From: CAYMGQ01 sp964390055
GTDB lineage: Bacteria; Bacillota; Clostridia; Peptostreptococcales; Natronincolaceae
Length of the DNA: 64,000 bases
Reading direction: 5' to 3'
Assembly: GCA_964390055.1 (NCBI GenBank)
Contig: CAYMGQ010000001.1
Location: forward strand, 1 to 64,000
Part shown: positions 18,460 through 27,201 of the stretch, piece after piece
How positions within the stretch are numbered: the first letter of the stretch is position 1
Layout of the letters: each line of letters begins with the position of its first letter
Position numbers and translations under genes: made by a program
Notes under the pieces: generated by a model
Databases searched by the model: none
The model's input: only the letters and a program-made list of their open reading frames with translations
Told to the model about the DNA's origin: nothing

Positions 18460-18477
18460 TTGTTAATTTATTAATTA
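18460..18477. promoter_or_regulatory. Rex-like dyad just downstream of the HDCR promoter
   Basis: TTGTTAA-TTTA-TTAATTA matches 12 of 14 defined Rex consensus positions. It would lie at about +4 to +21 of a transcript from the 18488-18516 promoter, a repressor-type position. Confidence 0.35.
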
Positions 18478-18487
18478 ACTCTATTTT

Positions 18488-18516
18488 ATATTAATACATA
18501 TTTATGTATTTGTCAA
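18488..18516 (-). promoter_or_regulatory. Candidate sigma-A promoter reading toward the HDCR-like operon
   Basis: On the minus strand a perfect TTGACA (18516-18511) and TAATAT (18493-18488) have a 17-bp spacer. The spacer itself is a dyad, ATACATA-AA-TATGTAT. No other promoter of similar quality was seen before the first ferredoxin gene. Confidence 0.5.
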
Positions 18517-18604
18517 CTAAATAAAGTAAATAAATGTAGAATATTCCACACTTATAAGCGGGATAATTATGGAACCGTTTTCCTAAGTTTACCTGGGCAA
18601 AATC

Positions 18605-19930
18605 TTATTCTTCAACTGTATCTATATTCAGGATTGCTTGTAGAATTCCTTCACTTATACTTGGGTGAATTATCAAATTACTTTTAATCTCTGATAGTCT
18701 TATTTTTTTATTGATTATTATGGAAAGCAGACCGACATATTCCGATACCTCATCGCCTACCATCCAAATTCCCAGCAATTTATCATCTTTATCGGCCAAA
18801 ACTTTTATAAAACCACATTTTATTCCTTTACTTAGGCCCCGCCACGTATCAGAAATATTTGCAATTCCTCTTTTATATTTTTTTCCTCCTTCTATTAATT
18901 CTACTTCCTGCTGGCCTACACCAGCAATCTCCGGCATGGTGAAAATAGCCCTAGGTATGGCCCTATACTTGATGCCTATTGGCTGGTTAAATAATATGTA
19001 CTCAGCTAGTCCAATGGCTTGATGAATAGCCCCGTGGGCCATACCCATTAGGCCATTTATATCACCTATTGCAAAAATATTATCTATATTAGTTTCTAAG
19101 TTTTCATTTACAATAATCTTTTCCCGGTCAAATTCTATCCCTAGCATGTCCAGGCCCCTTGGAAAGTTCGCCTTTCTTTGCCCTGTTATCAGGACCTTGT
19201 CCGCCTCTAATTTCGTCCCATCCGCCATGGTAACAGAAACCCTCCCGCCCTTCATGCAAGCTATCTTCTCTACATCCTTGGATGTATATAATAAAACTCC
19301 ATGGTCTTTGAGATGGTTTTCTAATATGTCAATTAGGTCCCTGTCATATTCGGCTAGGATTGTATCCTCCTTCTCAATAAGGCTTACCCTGACAGCAAAT
19401 TGGGAAAATAGTGAGGCAAACTCACACCCTTCAACATTGCCTCCTATAATTATTAGATCCTTGGGTAATTGGTCCAGTGCCACGGCCTCTTTATGGGATA
19501 TTATACTTGTATGGTTAATTGGATAATTTCCAAGGCCCTTGGCTGATGTTCCTGTGGCTATTACTATATATTTGGCCTCTAATAAATATCCTTCGACCCT
19601 ATATTTATGGCTGGCGACAAATTTTCCATCAGAAAAGTACAGGTCAATATTTTTTTCCCTTAGTTCTTTTTCTATCTTGTTTTCTATGGATAAAAAGTTT
19701 AGCTGATAATCCTTCATACTGACTTTACTAGGTGGATTGGTCCTTGCCATTGCCTTACAATTATCTAGGATTTTTTTCACAGGCCAAGATCCCCAGCGAA
19801 ATCCTGTTCCTCCCAACTTGTCCTTTTCCACTAGGGCTACCCTAAGCCCCCCTTTACTACAGTGTATCCCACAATAATAGCCGGCCACCCCACCACCTAA
19901 TATTAATAGGTCATATTTCTTCTTTATCAT
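18605..19930 (-). CDS. Dihydrolipoamide-dehydrogenase-like flavoprotein without the redox-active cysteines
   Basis: A 441-residue FAD/NAD(P) oxidoreductase of the pyridine nucleotide-disulfide family. FAD motif LGGGVAGYY is at 11-19, the NAD region is IIGGNVEGCEFASLF, the second FAD motif is FAIGDINGLMGMAH, and the C-terminal dimer domain has HPSISEG (His-Glu dyad region). In active family members GGTCLNxGCIPxK holds the disulfide. Here it reads GGTGFRWGSWPVKK, so both cysteines (positions 43 and 48) are replaced by Gly and Ser. It is therefore unlikely to be the E3/L protein of the glycine cleavage system. It is the last gene of the nucleoside-transporter run, 7 bp after a permease. Substrate unknown. 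Confidence 0.85.
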   Translation of the reverse strand: MIKKKYDLLILGGGVAGYYCGIHCSKGGLRVALVEKDKLGGTGFRWGSWPVKKILDNCKAMARTNPPSKVSMKDYQLNFLSIENKIEKELREKNIDLYFSDGKFVASHKYRVEGYLLEAKYIVIATGTSAKGLGNYPINHTSIISHKEAVALDQLPKDLIIIGGNVEGCEFASLFSQFAVRVSLIEKEDTILAEYDRDLIDILENHLKDHGVLLYTSKDVEKIACMKGGRVSVTMADGTKLEADKVLITGQRKANFPRGLDMLGIEFDREKIIVNENLETNIDNIFAIGDINGLMGMAHGAIHQAIGLAEYILFNQPIGIKYRAIPRAIFTMPEIAGVGQQEVELIEGGKKYKRGIANISDTWRGLSKGIKCGFIKVLADKDDKLLGIWMVGDEVSEYVGLLSIIINKKIRLSEIKSNLIIHPSISEGILQAILNIDTVEE

Positions 19931-19937
19931 TCCCTTC

Positions 19938-20864
19938 CTACTCCTCCCCCTTTTGCTCGATTTTCCTCAGTTTCAATAAGTGTTTCTGGCTAACAATAAA
20001 TAGGGCAACTACCGTTACTATATAGGGTACCATCTGCGTAAACTGTGAGGGGATACCGATTACCTGCAACCGTATGCCCAGGGCATCAAAAAAACCAAAT
20101 AGCAGGGCTGCACCAAAGGTTTTAATGGGGTTATAGGCCCCAAAAATTATAGCTGCTAAAGCAATAAACCCTCTATTGGCACTCATATTTTCGGTAAATA
20201 AGGTCAAATATCCTAGGGAAAGATGTGCTCCTGCAAATCCGCAAAGAATACCGCAGATTATGGAGCTGATATATTTCATTTTTCTAGGGCTTACACCTGT
20301 AGTTTCTAGAGCTTCAGGATGTTCCCCCGCAGCCCTAATCCAGATACCATAGGGGGTTTTATACAAAAATATGTAGGTTAATAATACTAAAATCCAACTT
20401 ATGTAGACAAATACCGAGTGGTTATTAAAAACAATGTCTAAAAAGGCAATTTGTCTTAGAAAAGGAAAATCCAAGCTAGGGAGAGGTATAATTCCAGGGG
20501 ATGAAAAGGCCCCTTTAACCCCAAAAATACTCCTAAGTAAAAATATTGTCAGTCCCCCAGCAAAAATATTAATAGCAATGCCAATAATAAATTCATCTGC
20601 CTTAAGTTCAATTACAAAAAATCCAAAGATACCACCAATAATAATGCCGGACACTGTTGCTAGGGCAACCCCCATCAGGGAACTGGTGAAAAAGTAGCTG
20701 CCAACAATGCCAAAGAATGCTCCTATTAGAATCATTCCCTCCATTCCGATATTCAACATACCGCTATGCATTGTCAACAATCCGCCAAGTCCAGCTAAAA
20801 CAAGTGGTGTAGCCGTGCGAATTGTATTTTGTATTAATGGTAAATTAAAAAACTCTCTAATCAT
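19938..20864 (-). CDS. nupQ: Nucleoside-type ABC transporter permease (NupQ-like)
   Basis: A 308-residue polytopic membrane protein of the BPD_transp_2 family, the second permease of a BMP-dependent nucleoside importer. Several membrane spans and the family motif LGGLLTMHSGMLNIGMEGMILIGAF near the N-terminus are visible. The coupling region GEHPEALETTGVSPRKMKY faces the ATPase. Its start overlaps the end of the other permease gene by 4 bp, so they are translationally coupled. The substrate class is inferred from the BMP-type binding protein upstream. Confidence 0.9.
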   Translation of the reverse strand: MIREFFNLPLIQNTIRTATPLVLAGLGGLLTMHSGMLNIGMEGMILIGAFFGIVGSYFFTSSLMGVALATVSGIIIGGIFGFFVIELKADEFIIGIAINIFAGGLTIFLLRSIFGVKGAFSSPGIIPLPSLDFPFLRQIAFLDIVFNNHSVFVYISWILVLLTYIFLYKTPYGIWIRAAGEHPEALETTGVSPRKMKYISSIICGILCGFAGAHLSLGYLTLFTENMSANRGFIALAAIIFGAYNPIKTFGAALLFGFFDALGIRLQVIGIPSQFTQMVPYIVTVVALFIVSQKHLLKLRKIEQKGEE

Positions 20865-21952
20865 CTTATTTCACCTGCCCCCTGGCTGAGTTTGTCTTTC
20901 TTCTTAAAGTATTTCTTAATAATTTCCTTAAAACCCTCTTCTCCTGCTATAAATAATATTATAATTGATTGGATCACTAGGACTAATTCCGAAGGGATAG
21001 ATGTGACATTTTCCATAGCAATAGACCCTGTTTTTAGGGCGGCAAAGAAAATGGACATAAATATAACACCGATGGGGTTGTTCTTGACAATTAGGGCTAT
21101 TAACATACCATCGAAGGAATAGCCAGGAGAGATATATTGCAAGAATCTATAATGATTCCCCAAAACTTCAAAACTCCCTGCTATCCCACATAGGGCCCCC
21201 GAAATCACCATGGCAACTATCATTTGTTTCCTTGCATTTATACCACCGTAATGGGCAAACTTGGGGTTCTGTCCAACCATTTTAAAGCTATAACCCTCTG
21301 AGGTTTTTTGCATAATATAGTAAATTATTAAAGCTATAAAACCCATCATAAATATGCTTGTGTTAAGGGTTGATAACTTAACTAGTCGAGATAGCCTATA
21401 ATTTTCAACTATCATATCCGTTCCCCCCATTTTTCCCCTACTGGTAGCAAAGGGGTAGTTAACCAGATAGTCAGTAAAAAGAACTGCTATACTATTTAAC
21501 ATAATGGTTGTTATAACCTCATCTATATTATGGTAGACCTTTAATACAGCTGGTAGGAGGGCATAAACCCCACCACAAATAGCCCCCATAACAATGGCCA
21601 AGAAAATACCAAGAAGGGGAGGAAGATTTGTAAAGCTAATACCTACATAGGCAGCCGCAAAGGCCCCCAAGTATAATTGGCCTTCCCCTCCTATATTAAA
21701 AATTCCACTCTTAAAGGAAATAGCAGTAGCTAATCCAGTTAGTACTAGTGGTACTGTTTTAGCAAGTGTTGTTGCTATATTATATTTGGAAGCAAAGGCC
21801 CCTAGAAGCAAGGATTTGTAACCAATGACTGGGTTTCTCCCATTGGCCAACATTATTAGACCTCCAATAAGTAGGGCCATTGAAATTGACAGGAACAAGG
21901 ATAAAAAATAACTGCCATTTTCCTTTAATTTGTCAATAATATTATTCTTCAT
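20861..21952 (-). CDS. nupP: Nucleoside-type ABC transporter permease (NupP-like)
   Basis: A 363-residue membrane protein of the BPD_transp_2 family. The motif ATAISFKSGIFNIGGEGQLYLGAFAA follows the second span. The cytoplasmic coupling loop VGQNPKFAHYGGINARKQM is present, with about ten hydrophobic segments. It starts 4 bp after the ATPase stop and overlaps the next permease by 4 bp. The C-terminus is Lys-rich and cytoplasmic. Confidence 0.9.
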   Translation of the reverse strand: MKNNIIDKLKENGSYFLSLFLSISMALLIGGLIMLANGRNPVIGYKSLLLGAFASKYNIATTLAKTVPLVLTGLATAISFKSGIFNIGGEGQLYLGAFAAAYVGISFTNLPPLLGIFLAIVMGAICGGVYALLPAVLKVYHNIDEVITTIMLNSIAVLFTDYLVNYPFATSRGKMGGTDMIVENYRLSRLVKLSTLNTSIFMMGFIALIIYYIMQKTSEGYSFKMVGQNPKFAHYGGINARKQMIVAMVISGALCGIAGSFEVLGNHYRFLQYISPGYSFDGMLIALIVKNNPIGVIFMSIFFAALKTGSIAMENVTSIPSELVLVIQSIIILFIAGEEGFKEIIKKYFKKKDKLSQGAGEIR

Positions 21953-21956
21953 AAAT

Positions 21957-23498
21957 TTAAGCCCCCCCTTCCGCCAGGTCTTTATGCTTGCCTGTCATAT
22001 ATAGGCCAATTTCCTTTTTATCTATTTGCCCCCTAGCAAATTCCCCAGTTATTCTTCCCTCATAGATTGTAATAATCCTATCTGAAAGTCTAAATATCTC
22101 GTCTAAATCTGCCGAAACCAATAAGATTCCACAGGCTTGATTCCTCTTTTTAATTATCTCCCTATGGATAAATTCCGTTGCTCCTATGTCTACACCCCTT
22201 GTAGGCTGGGATATAATAAGTATGGGTGTATTAAAGGAAAATTCTCTGGCAATTACAAGTTTTTGCATATTACCCCCTGACAGGTTTTTCGTTAAGAGGT
22301 CCTGGTTGGGTGTACGTATATCAAATTCCCTAATAAGTTTCTCTGTCCTTTTCCTTATTGCCTTCCTATTTATATGAATAAATTTACTAACATAGGGTTT
22401 TTTCCTGTGTATCCCCATCATCATATTTTCACTTACACTTGCATCCACACTTAATCCCGTCGCTAGCCGATCCTCCGGTATATGGGCAATGCCCAGTTCC
22501 CTTATCTCCCTGCTGCTTTTGCCCCTTATGTTTTTATCCTCTAGCAATATCTGGCCTTCATCGGCCTCCAGTAAACCTGTCAAGATCTCAACTAACTCTG
22601 TTTGCCCATTCCCCTCAACACCAGCAACCCCCAAAACTTCACCAGCTTTCAGGTCCAAATCCACTGACTTTAAGGGATACAGGCCTCTCTTATCCTGTAC
22701 TCTTAGTTTTCTAACCCTTAGGAGGGTCTTCCCCTTGACCTCTTTTTTATCCAATTTGTCAAATAGGACTTCTCGTCCTACCATCATCTCCGCCAAATCT
22801 CCCTCTGATGTTTCCTTGGTATTATGGGTCCCTATCAATCTACCCTGTCGCATAACACTGACCCTATGGGAAAGGGCCATAACCTCTTGTAGTTTATGGG
22901 TAATGATGATGACGGTTTTATTTAAATCTTTAACTAATTTTCTAATTACAATAAAAAGTTCTTCACTTTCCTGGGGTGTAAGAACGGCTGTTGGTTCATC
23001 TAGTATGAGTATGTCCGCCCCCCTATATAGGGCCTTTAGTATTTCGATCCTCTGTTGTATCCCAACTGAAACCTCATCAACCCTTAAATGAGGATCCACT
23101 TGTAGGCCATAGCTTTCAACTAAGTCCTCGGCAATTTTAATGGCTTTGTCCAAGTCCATAAAAATTCTATTCTTCCTAGGTTCCCGGCCTAATACAATAT
23201 TCTCCGCTATGCTAAAGGAGGGTAAGAGCATAAAATGCTGGTGGACCATCCCAATACCATGTTTTATGGCCTTGGATGGACTATTGTTCCTTAATGGTTT
23301 TCCCCTCACCAATACTTCACCCTTGCTAGCTTGTAATAAGCCATATAGTATATTCATTAAAGTTGATTTTCCAGCCCCATTTTCCCCTATTATCCCATGA
23401 ATTTCACCTTTTTTTATAGCAAGATTAATATTATCATTAGCAATAACCCCGGGAAACTCCTTGCTTATTCCCCTAAATTCCACAATATAATCCCCCAT
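21957..23498 (-). CDS. nupO: Nucleoside-type ABC transporter ATPase with two nucleotide-binding domains (NupO-like)
   Basis: A 513-residue protein with two fused ABC domains, as in sugar and nucleoside importers. The first domain has Walker A GENGAGKST and Walker B ILILDEPTAVLT, with an SVGIQQR signature. The second has a degenerate Walker A (GVEGNGQTE), signature LSGGNMQK, and IISQPTRGVD in place of a standard Walker B, typical of the family. It energises uptake with the two permeases. A hairpin separates it from the upstream binding-protein gene, so transporter core expression is probably lower than that of the lipoprotein. Confidence 0.93.
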   Translation of the reverse strand: MGDYIVEFRGISKEFPGVIANDNINLAIKKGEIHGIIGENGAGKSTLMNILYGLLQASKGEVLVRGKPLRNNSPSKAIKHGIGMVHQHFMLLPSFSIAENIVLGREPRKNRIFMDLDKAIKIAEDLVESYGLQVDPHLRVDEVSVGIQQRIEILKALYRGADILILDEPTAVLTPQESEELFIVIRKLVKDLNKTVIIITHKLQEVMALSHRVSVMRQGRLIGTHNTKETSEGDLAEMMVGREVLFDKLDKKEVKGKTLLRVRKLRVQDKRGLYPLKSVDLDLKAGEVLGVAGVEGNGQTELVEILTGLLEADEGQILLEDKNIRGKSSREIRELGIAHIPEDRLATGLSVDASVSENMMMGIHRKKPYVSKFIHINRKAIRKRTEKLIREFDIRTPNQDLLTKNLSGGNMQKLVIAREFSFNTPILIISQPTRGVDIGATEFIHREIIKKRNQACGILLVSADLDEIFRLSDRIITIYEGRITGEFARGQIDKKEIGLYMTGKHKDLAEGGA

Positions 23499-23540
23499 AA
23501 TCTATCGTTCCTCTCCCATGAAATAATTAACGTTTTTAAA

Positions 23541-23564
23541 GGAGAAGTAGTTTCCTACTTCTCC
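23541..23564 (-). terminator. Hairpin between the BMP lipoprotein gene and the ATPase gene
   Basis: Perfect 10-bp stem (23541-23550 with 23555-23564), loop of 4, then TTTAAAAACG on the minus strand. It lies inside the transporter operon right after the binding-protein gene, a position where partial termination or 3'-end protection commonly raises binding-protein mRNA. Confidence 0.65.
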
Positions 23565-23593
23565 CTTGGAATTATGGAAAAATTCAATATTAA

Positions 23594-24649
23594 TTACTTG
23601 CCCTCGGGTACTACAATTTCTCCACTAATTATTTTGCTTTTGATTTCTTCAAGTTGTGCCTTCATTTCCTCGCTTACAAAATCCTCCATATCTTCTGTGC
23701 CATAGCCTAGACTTACACCATTTTCCTCAATACCATAGTATTGGGGTTTGCCAGCCTCAAAGCTACCCTCCTGAATCTTCTCTATGGATTCATAAATTGA
23801 TAGGCCAACTCCTTTTATCATACTAGCAACAATTACATCAGGGTTAATATATCTCTGGTCTGAATCTACACCAATGGCATATTTTCCCACCTCTTCTGCA
23901 GCTTCAAACACCCCTTCACCTGTTTTGCCTGCTACCTGAAACACAATATCTGCTCCCATGGAATATAGGGCTAGGGCACTTTCCTTACCCTTGGCAGGAT
24001 CTTCAAAATCCCCGGCAAAAATAGTTTCTACCTTTATCTCCGGGTCCACATAGGCCACTCCCGCCTCGTAACCAGCTTTAAAGTTTCTTATTACTGGAAT
24101 ATCTACTCCCCCTACCATTCCTATTATTCCTTCCTGGCCAATTCCTTCTAGGCCACCATCTTTTACTAACATGGCAGCCATAGCGCCGGCAAGAAAAGAC
24201 CCCTCATTTTCCTTATAGCTTATGGTAGTTAAATTCTCTATCCCCTCTAATTCATTATCAACATAAATATAGTTAACCTCTGGAAACTCTGGTGCTATTT
24301 CCTGTACAAGATCAAAAAACTCGAAACCAACTACAGCTACAATTGATCCATACTCAGATGCCTGCACTAATTGATCACTGTATAAGGATGGATCGTTTCT
24401 ACATTCAAAAACCTTCCCCTCTACCCCCAGGTTTTCCTGGGCTCTCTCGACCCCTTCATTGGATGAATCATAGAAAGATCTGTCTCCTAGGCCTCCAGCC
24501 ACAACAAGAGCCACCTTTAAGACATCCTCAGTTTCAGCTACGTCTTCCCCCTCAGTTGTCTCCGTAGGTTCTTGTGGTGGTGTGCAAGCCGTTAGGACCA
24601 TACCCACTAACAATAGTAAAATTAACAACCATACAAAGACTTTTTTCAT
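23594..24649 (-). CDS. nupN: BMP-family nucleoside-binding lipoprotein
   Basis: A 351-residue substrate-binding lipoprotein of the BMP/Med family. The signal peptide ends in a lipobox, LTAC (Cys21), followed by a Thr/Glu-rich linker. The mature domain begins LKVALVVAGGLGDRSFYDSSNEG and contains the family features VGFEFFDLVQ and ADIVFQVAGKTGEGVFEAA. Members in Gram-positives bind nucleosides or purines, but other ligands are known, so the ligand is inferred. It is followed by the ATPase and two permeases, and preceded by fchA. Confidence 0.92.
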   Translation of the reverse strand: MKKVFVWLLILLLLVGMVLTACTPPQEPTETTEGEDVAETEDVLKVALVVAGGLGDRSFYDSSNEGVERAQENLGVEGKVFECRNDPSLYSDQLVQASEYGSIVAVVGFEFFDLVQEIAPEFPEVNYIYVDNELEGIENLTTISYKENEGSFLAGAMAAMLVKDGGLEGIGQEGIIGMVGGVDIPVIRNFKAGYEAGVAYVDPEIKVETIFAGDFEDPAKGKESALALYSMGADIVFQVAGKTGEGVFEAAEEVGKYAIGVDSDQRYINPDVIVASMIKGVGLSIYESIEKIQEGSFEAGKPQYYGIEENGVSLGYGTEDMEDFVSEEMKAQLEEIKSKIISGEIVVPEGK

Positions 24650-24797
24650 TCAGTTATCCCCCTTTTTATATAATTTTTCAGCCCTAGTTATATATTAAAA
24701 GAGCCAAAAATTTACTAAAATAACTGATTCATTAAAAACTTTCCTACTATTAATCTATTCTAGTCAATATCATAATAACCTTTTTTTTCAATAATAT

Positions 24798-25415
24798 CTA
24801 GTATCTTACTTTGGCTAATATCTCCTTTTCCCTTAATTTTACCTGCTCTTCCAATCTCTTTACCTGTTTTGATAGGTCTTCCACAAAGGAAGCATCCTTG
24901 ATTAAGGCCAAGTTAATTTTTACATTATAAAGTGCAGAAGTTACCGCCGCCCTTGCCATTACAGTTGCAATTGCCCCATCAGTAATGGCATTCTTATTTC
25001 CCTTTATAATAACTTCCTCACTAAAATCCATTAAATCAAAGGCCTTCTGGGCTATTTGCAAGGGCACTAGGGCTGCGTTTTTGGTAGTTTCTTGGATTTT
25101 CTCTGCCCTATAATTTGCCTGTGATTCTGTATCCCTAGGTAAACCATAGGCCCCTATCACTTCTCTATAGGCCTTAGAATCTCGCTCTATATCTAGCAAA
25201 AATTCCTCCCGTTTTTTAGAAACACTTTCAATTAGAGCCAGCATATCTTTTTCAACATTGGAATAGTTTTTTTTGCCTAAAGTCAACCTGGCCATCATTT
25301 CCGTTAAAGCCGCCCCTAGGGCACCACCCAGGGCAGCTACACTCCCTCCACCCGGGGCTGGTTCCTTTGATGCAGTCTTATGTAAAAACTCTACTAAACC
25401 TATATTATCAATCAT
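24798..25415 (-). CDS. fchA: Methenyl-THF cyclohydrolase / formimino-THF cyclodeaminase
   Basis: A 205-residue protein of the cyclodeaminase/cyclohydrolase (FTCD C-domain) family, which makes or opens 5,10-methenyl-THF. The signature EPAPGGGSVAALGGALGAALTEMMA is at residues 17-41; key residues are the PGGGS loop and the following helix. The rest is helical with NAAL and DGAIATVMARAA segments. It lies 20 bp after fhs with an AGGAGG RBS, so the two C1-folate steps are co-expressed. In acetogens FchA is the cyclohydrolase; in purine or histidine fermenters the same family deaminates formimino-THF. Both remain possible. Confidence 0.92.
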   Translation of the reverse strand: MIDNIGLVEFLHKTASKEPAPGGGSVAALGGALGAALTEMMARLTLGKKNYSNVEKDMLALIESVSKKREEFLLDIERDSKAYREVIGAYGLPRDTESQANYRAEKIQETTKNAALVPLQIAQKAFDLMDFSEEVIIKGNKNAITDGAIATVMARAAVTSALYNVKINLALIKDASFVEDLSKQVKRLEEQVKLREKEILAKVRY

Positions 25416-25435
25416 TTTTTTCCTCCTTGAATTAG

Positions 25436-27112
25436 CTAAAATAAGCCAGTTATAACCCCCTTTTCGTCCACATCAATCTTTTCTGCCGAAGGTATTCTTG
25501 GCAGGCCTGGCATAGTTAAAATATTACCCGTTAGGGCCACAATAAATCCAGCCCCGGCAGAAACCTTGACCTCCCTCACGGTAATTTTAAAGTCCTTGGG
25601 CCTACCTAATAATTGGGGACTATCACTAAGGGAGTATTGGGTCTTTGCCATACAAATTGGTAGATTGCCAAAGCCTAAGTCCTCTAGTTTTTGGATTTCC
25701 CTCAATGCCTTGGGTGTAAAGTCTACTCCCTCAGCCCCGTAAACCCTGCTGGCGATTCTCTCAATTTTATCTCCTATATTCATATCTAGATCATAGGCAT
25801 ATTCTAAGGCCGACTCCTGGTCTACTAGTTTTATTATTTCTTTGGCTAATTCCTTGCCTCCTGCCCCTCCCTTAGCCCATACTTCGGATAGGGCAACATT
25901 AACCCCTAGTTCTTCGCACTTAGTCCTTACTAATTCTAACTCCCTACTGGTGTCCATGGGGAATTTATTGATGGCTACTACCGCCGGTAATTTAAAGACC
26001 TTGGTAATATTTTCTACATGCTTTAATAGATTGGGTAATCCCTTCTCCAAGGCTTGTAAGTTTTCCTCATTTAATTTTTCCCTAGCCAGACCACCATTGT
26101 ACTTTAATGCCCTAACAGTGGCCACAATAACAACAGCATCAGGTTTTAAATCTGCCTTCCTACATTTGATATCTATAAACTTTTCAGCCCCCAGGTCTGC
26201 TCCAAATCCAGCCTCCGTTATAACATAATCAGCAAAATGCATGGCCATTTTTGTAGCTATGACTGAATTACAGCCATGGGCTATATTTGCAAAGGGTCCC
26301 CCATGTACAAAGGCTGGTGTCCCCTCCAGTGTTTGTACTAGGTTTGGTTTTAAGGCATCCTTTAATAGGGCTGCCATAGCTCCATGGGCATTTAAATCCC
26401 TAGCAGTAATAGGCTTATCCTCCCTGGTATAGGCCACAATTATATTACCTAATCTTTCTTTTAAATCCATAATGTCATTGGCCAAACAAAAAGCTGCCAT
26501 TACCTCAGATGCAACGGTAATATCGAACCCATCTTCTCTAGCTACTCCATTACCCCTTCCTCCCAAGCCATTTACTATATTCCTTAACTGCCTATCGTTC
26601 ATATCTACAACCCGTCGCCAGATTATTTTCCTATTATCAATTCCCAATGAATTGCCATGGTTAATATGGTTGTCCAGCATGGCAGCTAGCAGATTATTGG
26701 CGGCCCCAATTGCATGAAAATCTCCCGTAAAGTGGAGGTTTATATCTTCCATAGGCACAACTTGGGCATAGCCACCCCCTGCAGCCCCACCTTTAATACC
26801 GAAAACTGGCCCCAAGGATGGCTCCCTTAATGCCAGCATGGCATTTTTACCTAGTTGGCTTAAGGCATCGGTGACACCTATAGTTGTAGTAGTTTTTCCC
26901 TCTCCAGCCGGTGTTGGATTGATGGCTGTTACTAAAACAAGTTTTGCCTTTTTCCTTCCCGTCTTTTCCTTAAGAATATTATAATCTATCTTGGCCTTAT
27001 ATTTTCCATAGAGTTCGAGGTCTTCCTCCTCCAAACCCAGTTTGCCCGCAACCTCCCTTATGTCTAGTTGTTTTGTTTCCTGTGCAATTTCTATGTCACT
27101 TTTAATACTCAC
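25436..27112 (-). CDS. fhs: Formate-tetrahydrofolate ligase
   Basis: Makes 10-formyl-THF from formate, THF and ATP; reversible, so it can also yield ATP from formyl-THF. It has 558 residues, near the usual length. The nucleotide loop is NPTPAGEGKTTTTIGVTDAL. Other family segments are LREPSLGPVFGIKGGAAGGGYAQVVPMEDINLHF (the early catalytic region), GPFANIAHGCNSV and a C-terminal PGLPRIPSAEKIDVDE. The start is a GTG with AGGAGG 7 nt upstream. With the HDCR-like cluster nearby it links formate to folate C1 metabolism. Confidence 0.97.
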   Translation of the reverse strand: MSIKSDIEIAQETKQLDIREVAGKLGLEEEDLELYGKYKAKIDYNILKEKTGRKKAKLVLVTAINPTPAGEGKTTTTIGVTDALSQLGKNAMLALREPSLGPVFGIKGGAAGGGYAQVVPMEDINLHFTGDFHAIGAANNLLAAMLDNHINHGNSLGIDNRKIIWRRVVDMNDRQLRNIVNGLGGRGNGVAREDGFDITVASEVMAAFCLANDIMDLKERLGNIIVAYTREDKPITARDLNAHGAMAALLKDALKPNLVQTLEGTPAFVHGGPFANIAHGCNSVIATKMAMHFADYVITEAGFGADLGAEKFIDIKCRKADLKPDAVVIVATVRALKYNGGLAREKLNEENLQALEKGLPNLLKHVENITKVFKLPAVVAINKFPMDTSRELELVRTKCEELGVNVALSEVWAKGGAGGKELAKEIIKLVDQESALEYAYDLDMNIGDKIERIASRVYGAEGVDFTPKALREIQKLEDLGFGNLPICMAKTQYSLSDSPQLLGRPKDFKITVREVKVSAGAGFIVALTGNILTMPGLPRIPSAEKIDVDEKGVITGLF

Positions 27113-27141
27113 AGTATGTCCTCCTAACTATTATTTTTTTC

Positions 27142-27170
27142 ATTATAGACTAATATTCTAATTCTTACAA
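27142..27170 (-). promoter_or_regulatory. Promoter of the fhs-fchA unit
   Basis: On the minus strand TTGTAA (27170-27165) and a perfect TATAAT (27147-27142) have a 17-bp spacer, giving a leader of about 23 nt before the GTG of fhs. Confidence 0.65.
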
Positions 27171-27201
27171 GCCTTTTACATCCTTTGTATAAATACTATT
27201 C

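Larger units (their letters stand above)
17745..18604. other. 860-bp AT-rich intergenic region, probable leader of the HDCR-like operon
   Basis: No convincing gene. Read on the minus strand it holds a promoter (18488-18516), two Rex-like dyads (18460-18477 and 18243-18260), a perfect 7-2-7 palindrome TAAGGCC-AA-GGCCTTA (18301-18316), a TCTCCT/AGGAGA hairpin near 18025-18045, and a 12-bp hairpin at 17955-17987. If transcription starts near 18481 the untranslated leader is about 740 nt, long enough for a structured regulatory RNA. I could not match it to a riboswitch class I know. Confidence 0.6.

Noticed and set aside
18605..19930. E3/L-protein dihydrolipoamide dehydrogenase of a glycine cleavage system
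   Set aside because: Both redox-active cysteines are missing and no gcv genes are adjacent.
10968..27112. Concluding that the organism is an acetogen
   Set aside because: HDCR-like, fhs and fchA genes are present, but no folD, metF, CODH/ACS or acetate genes are in the window.
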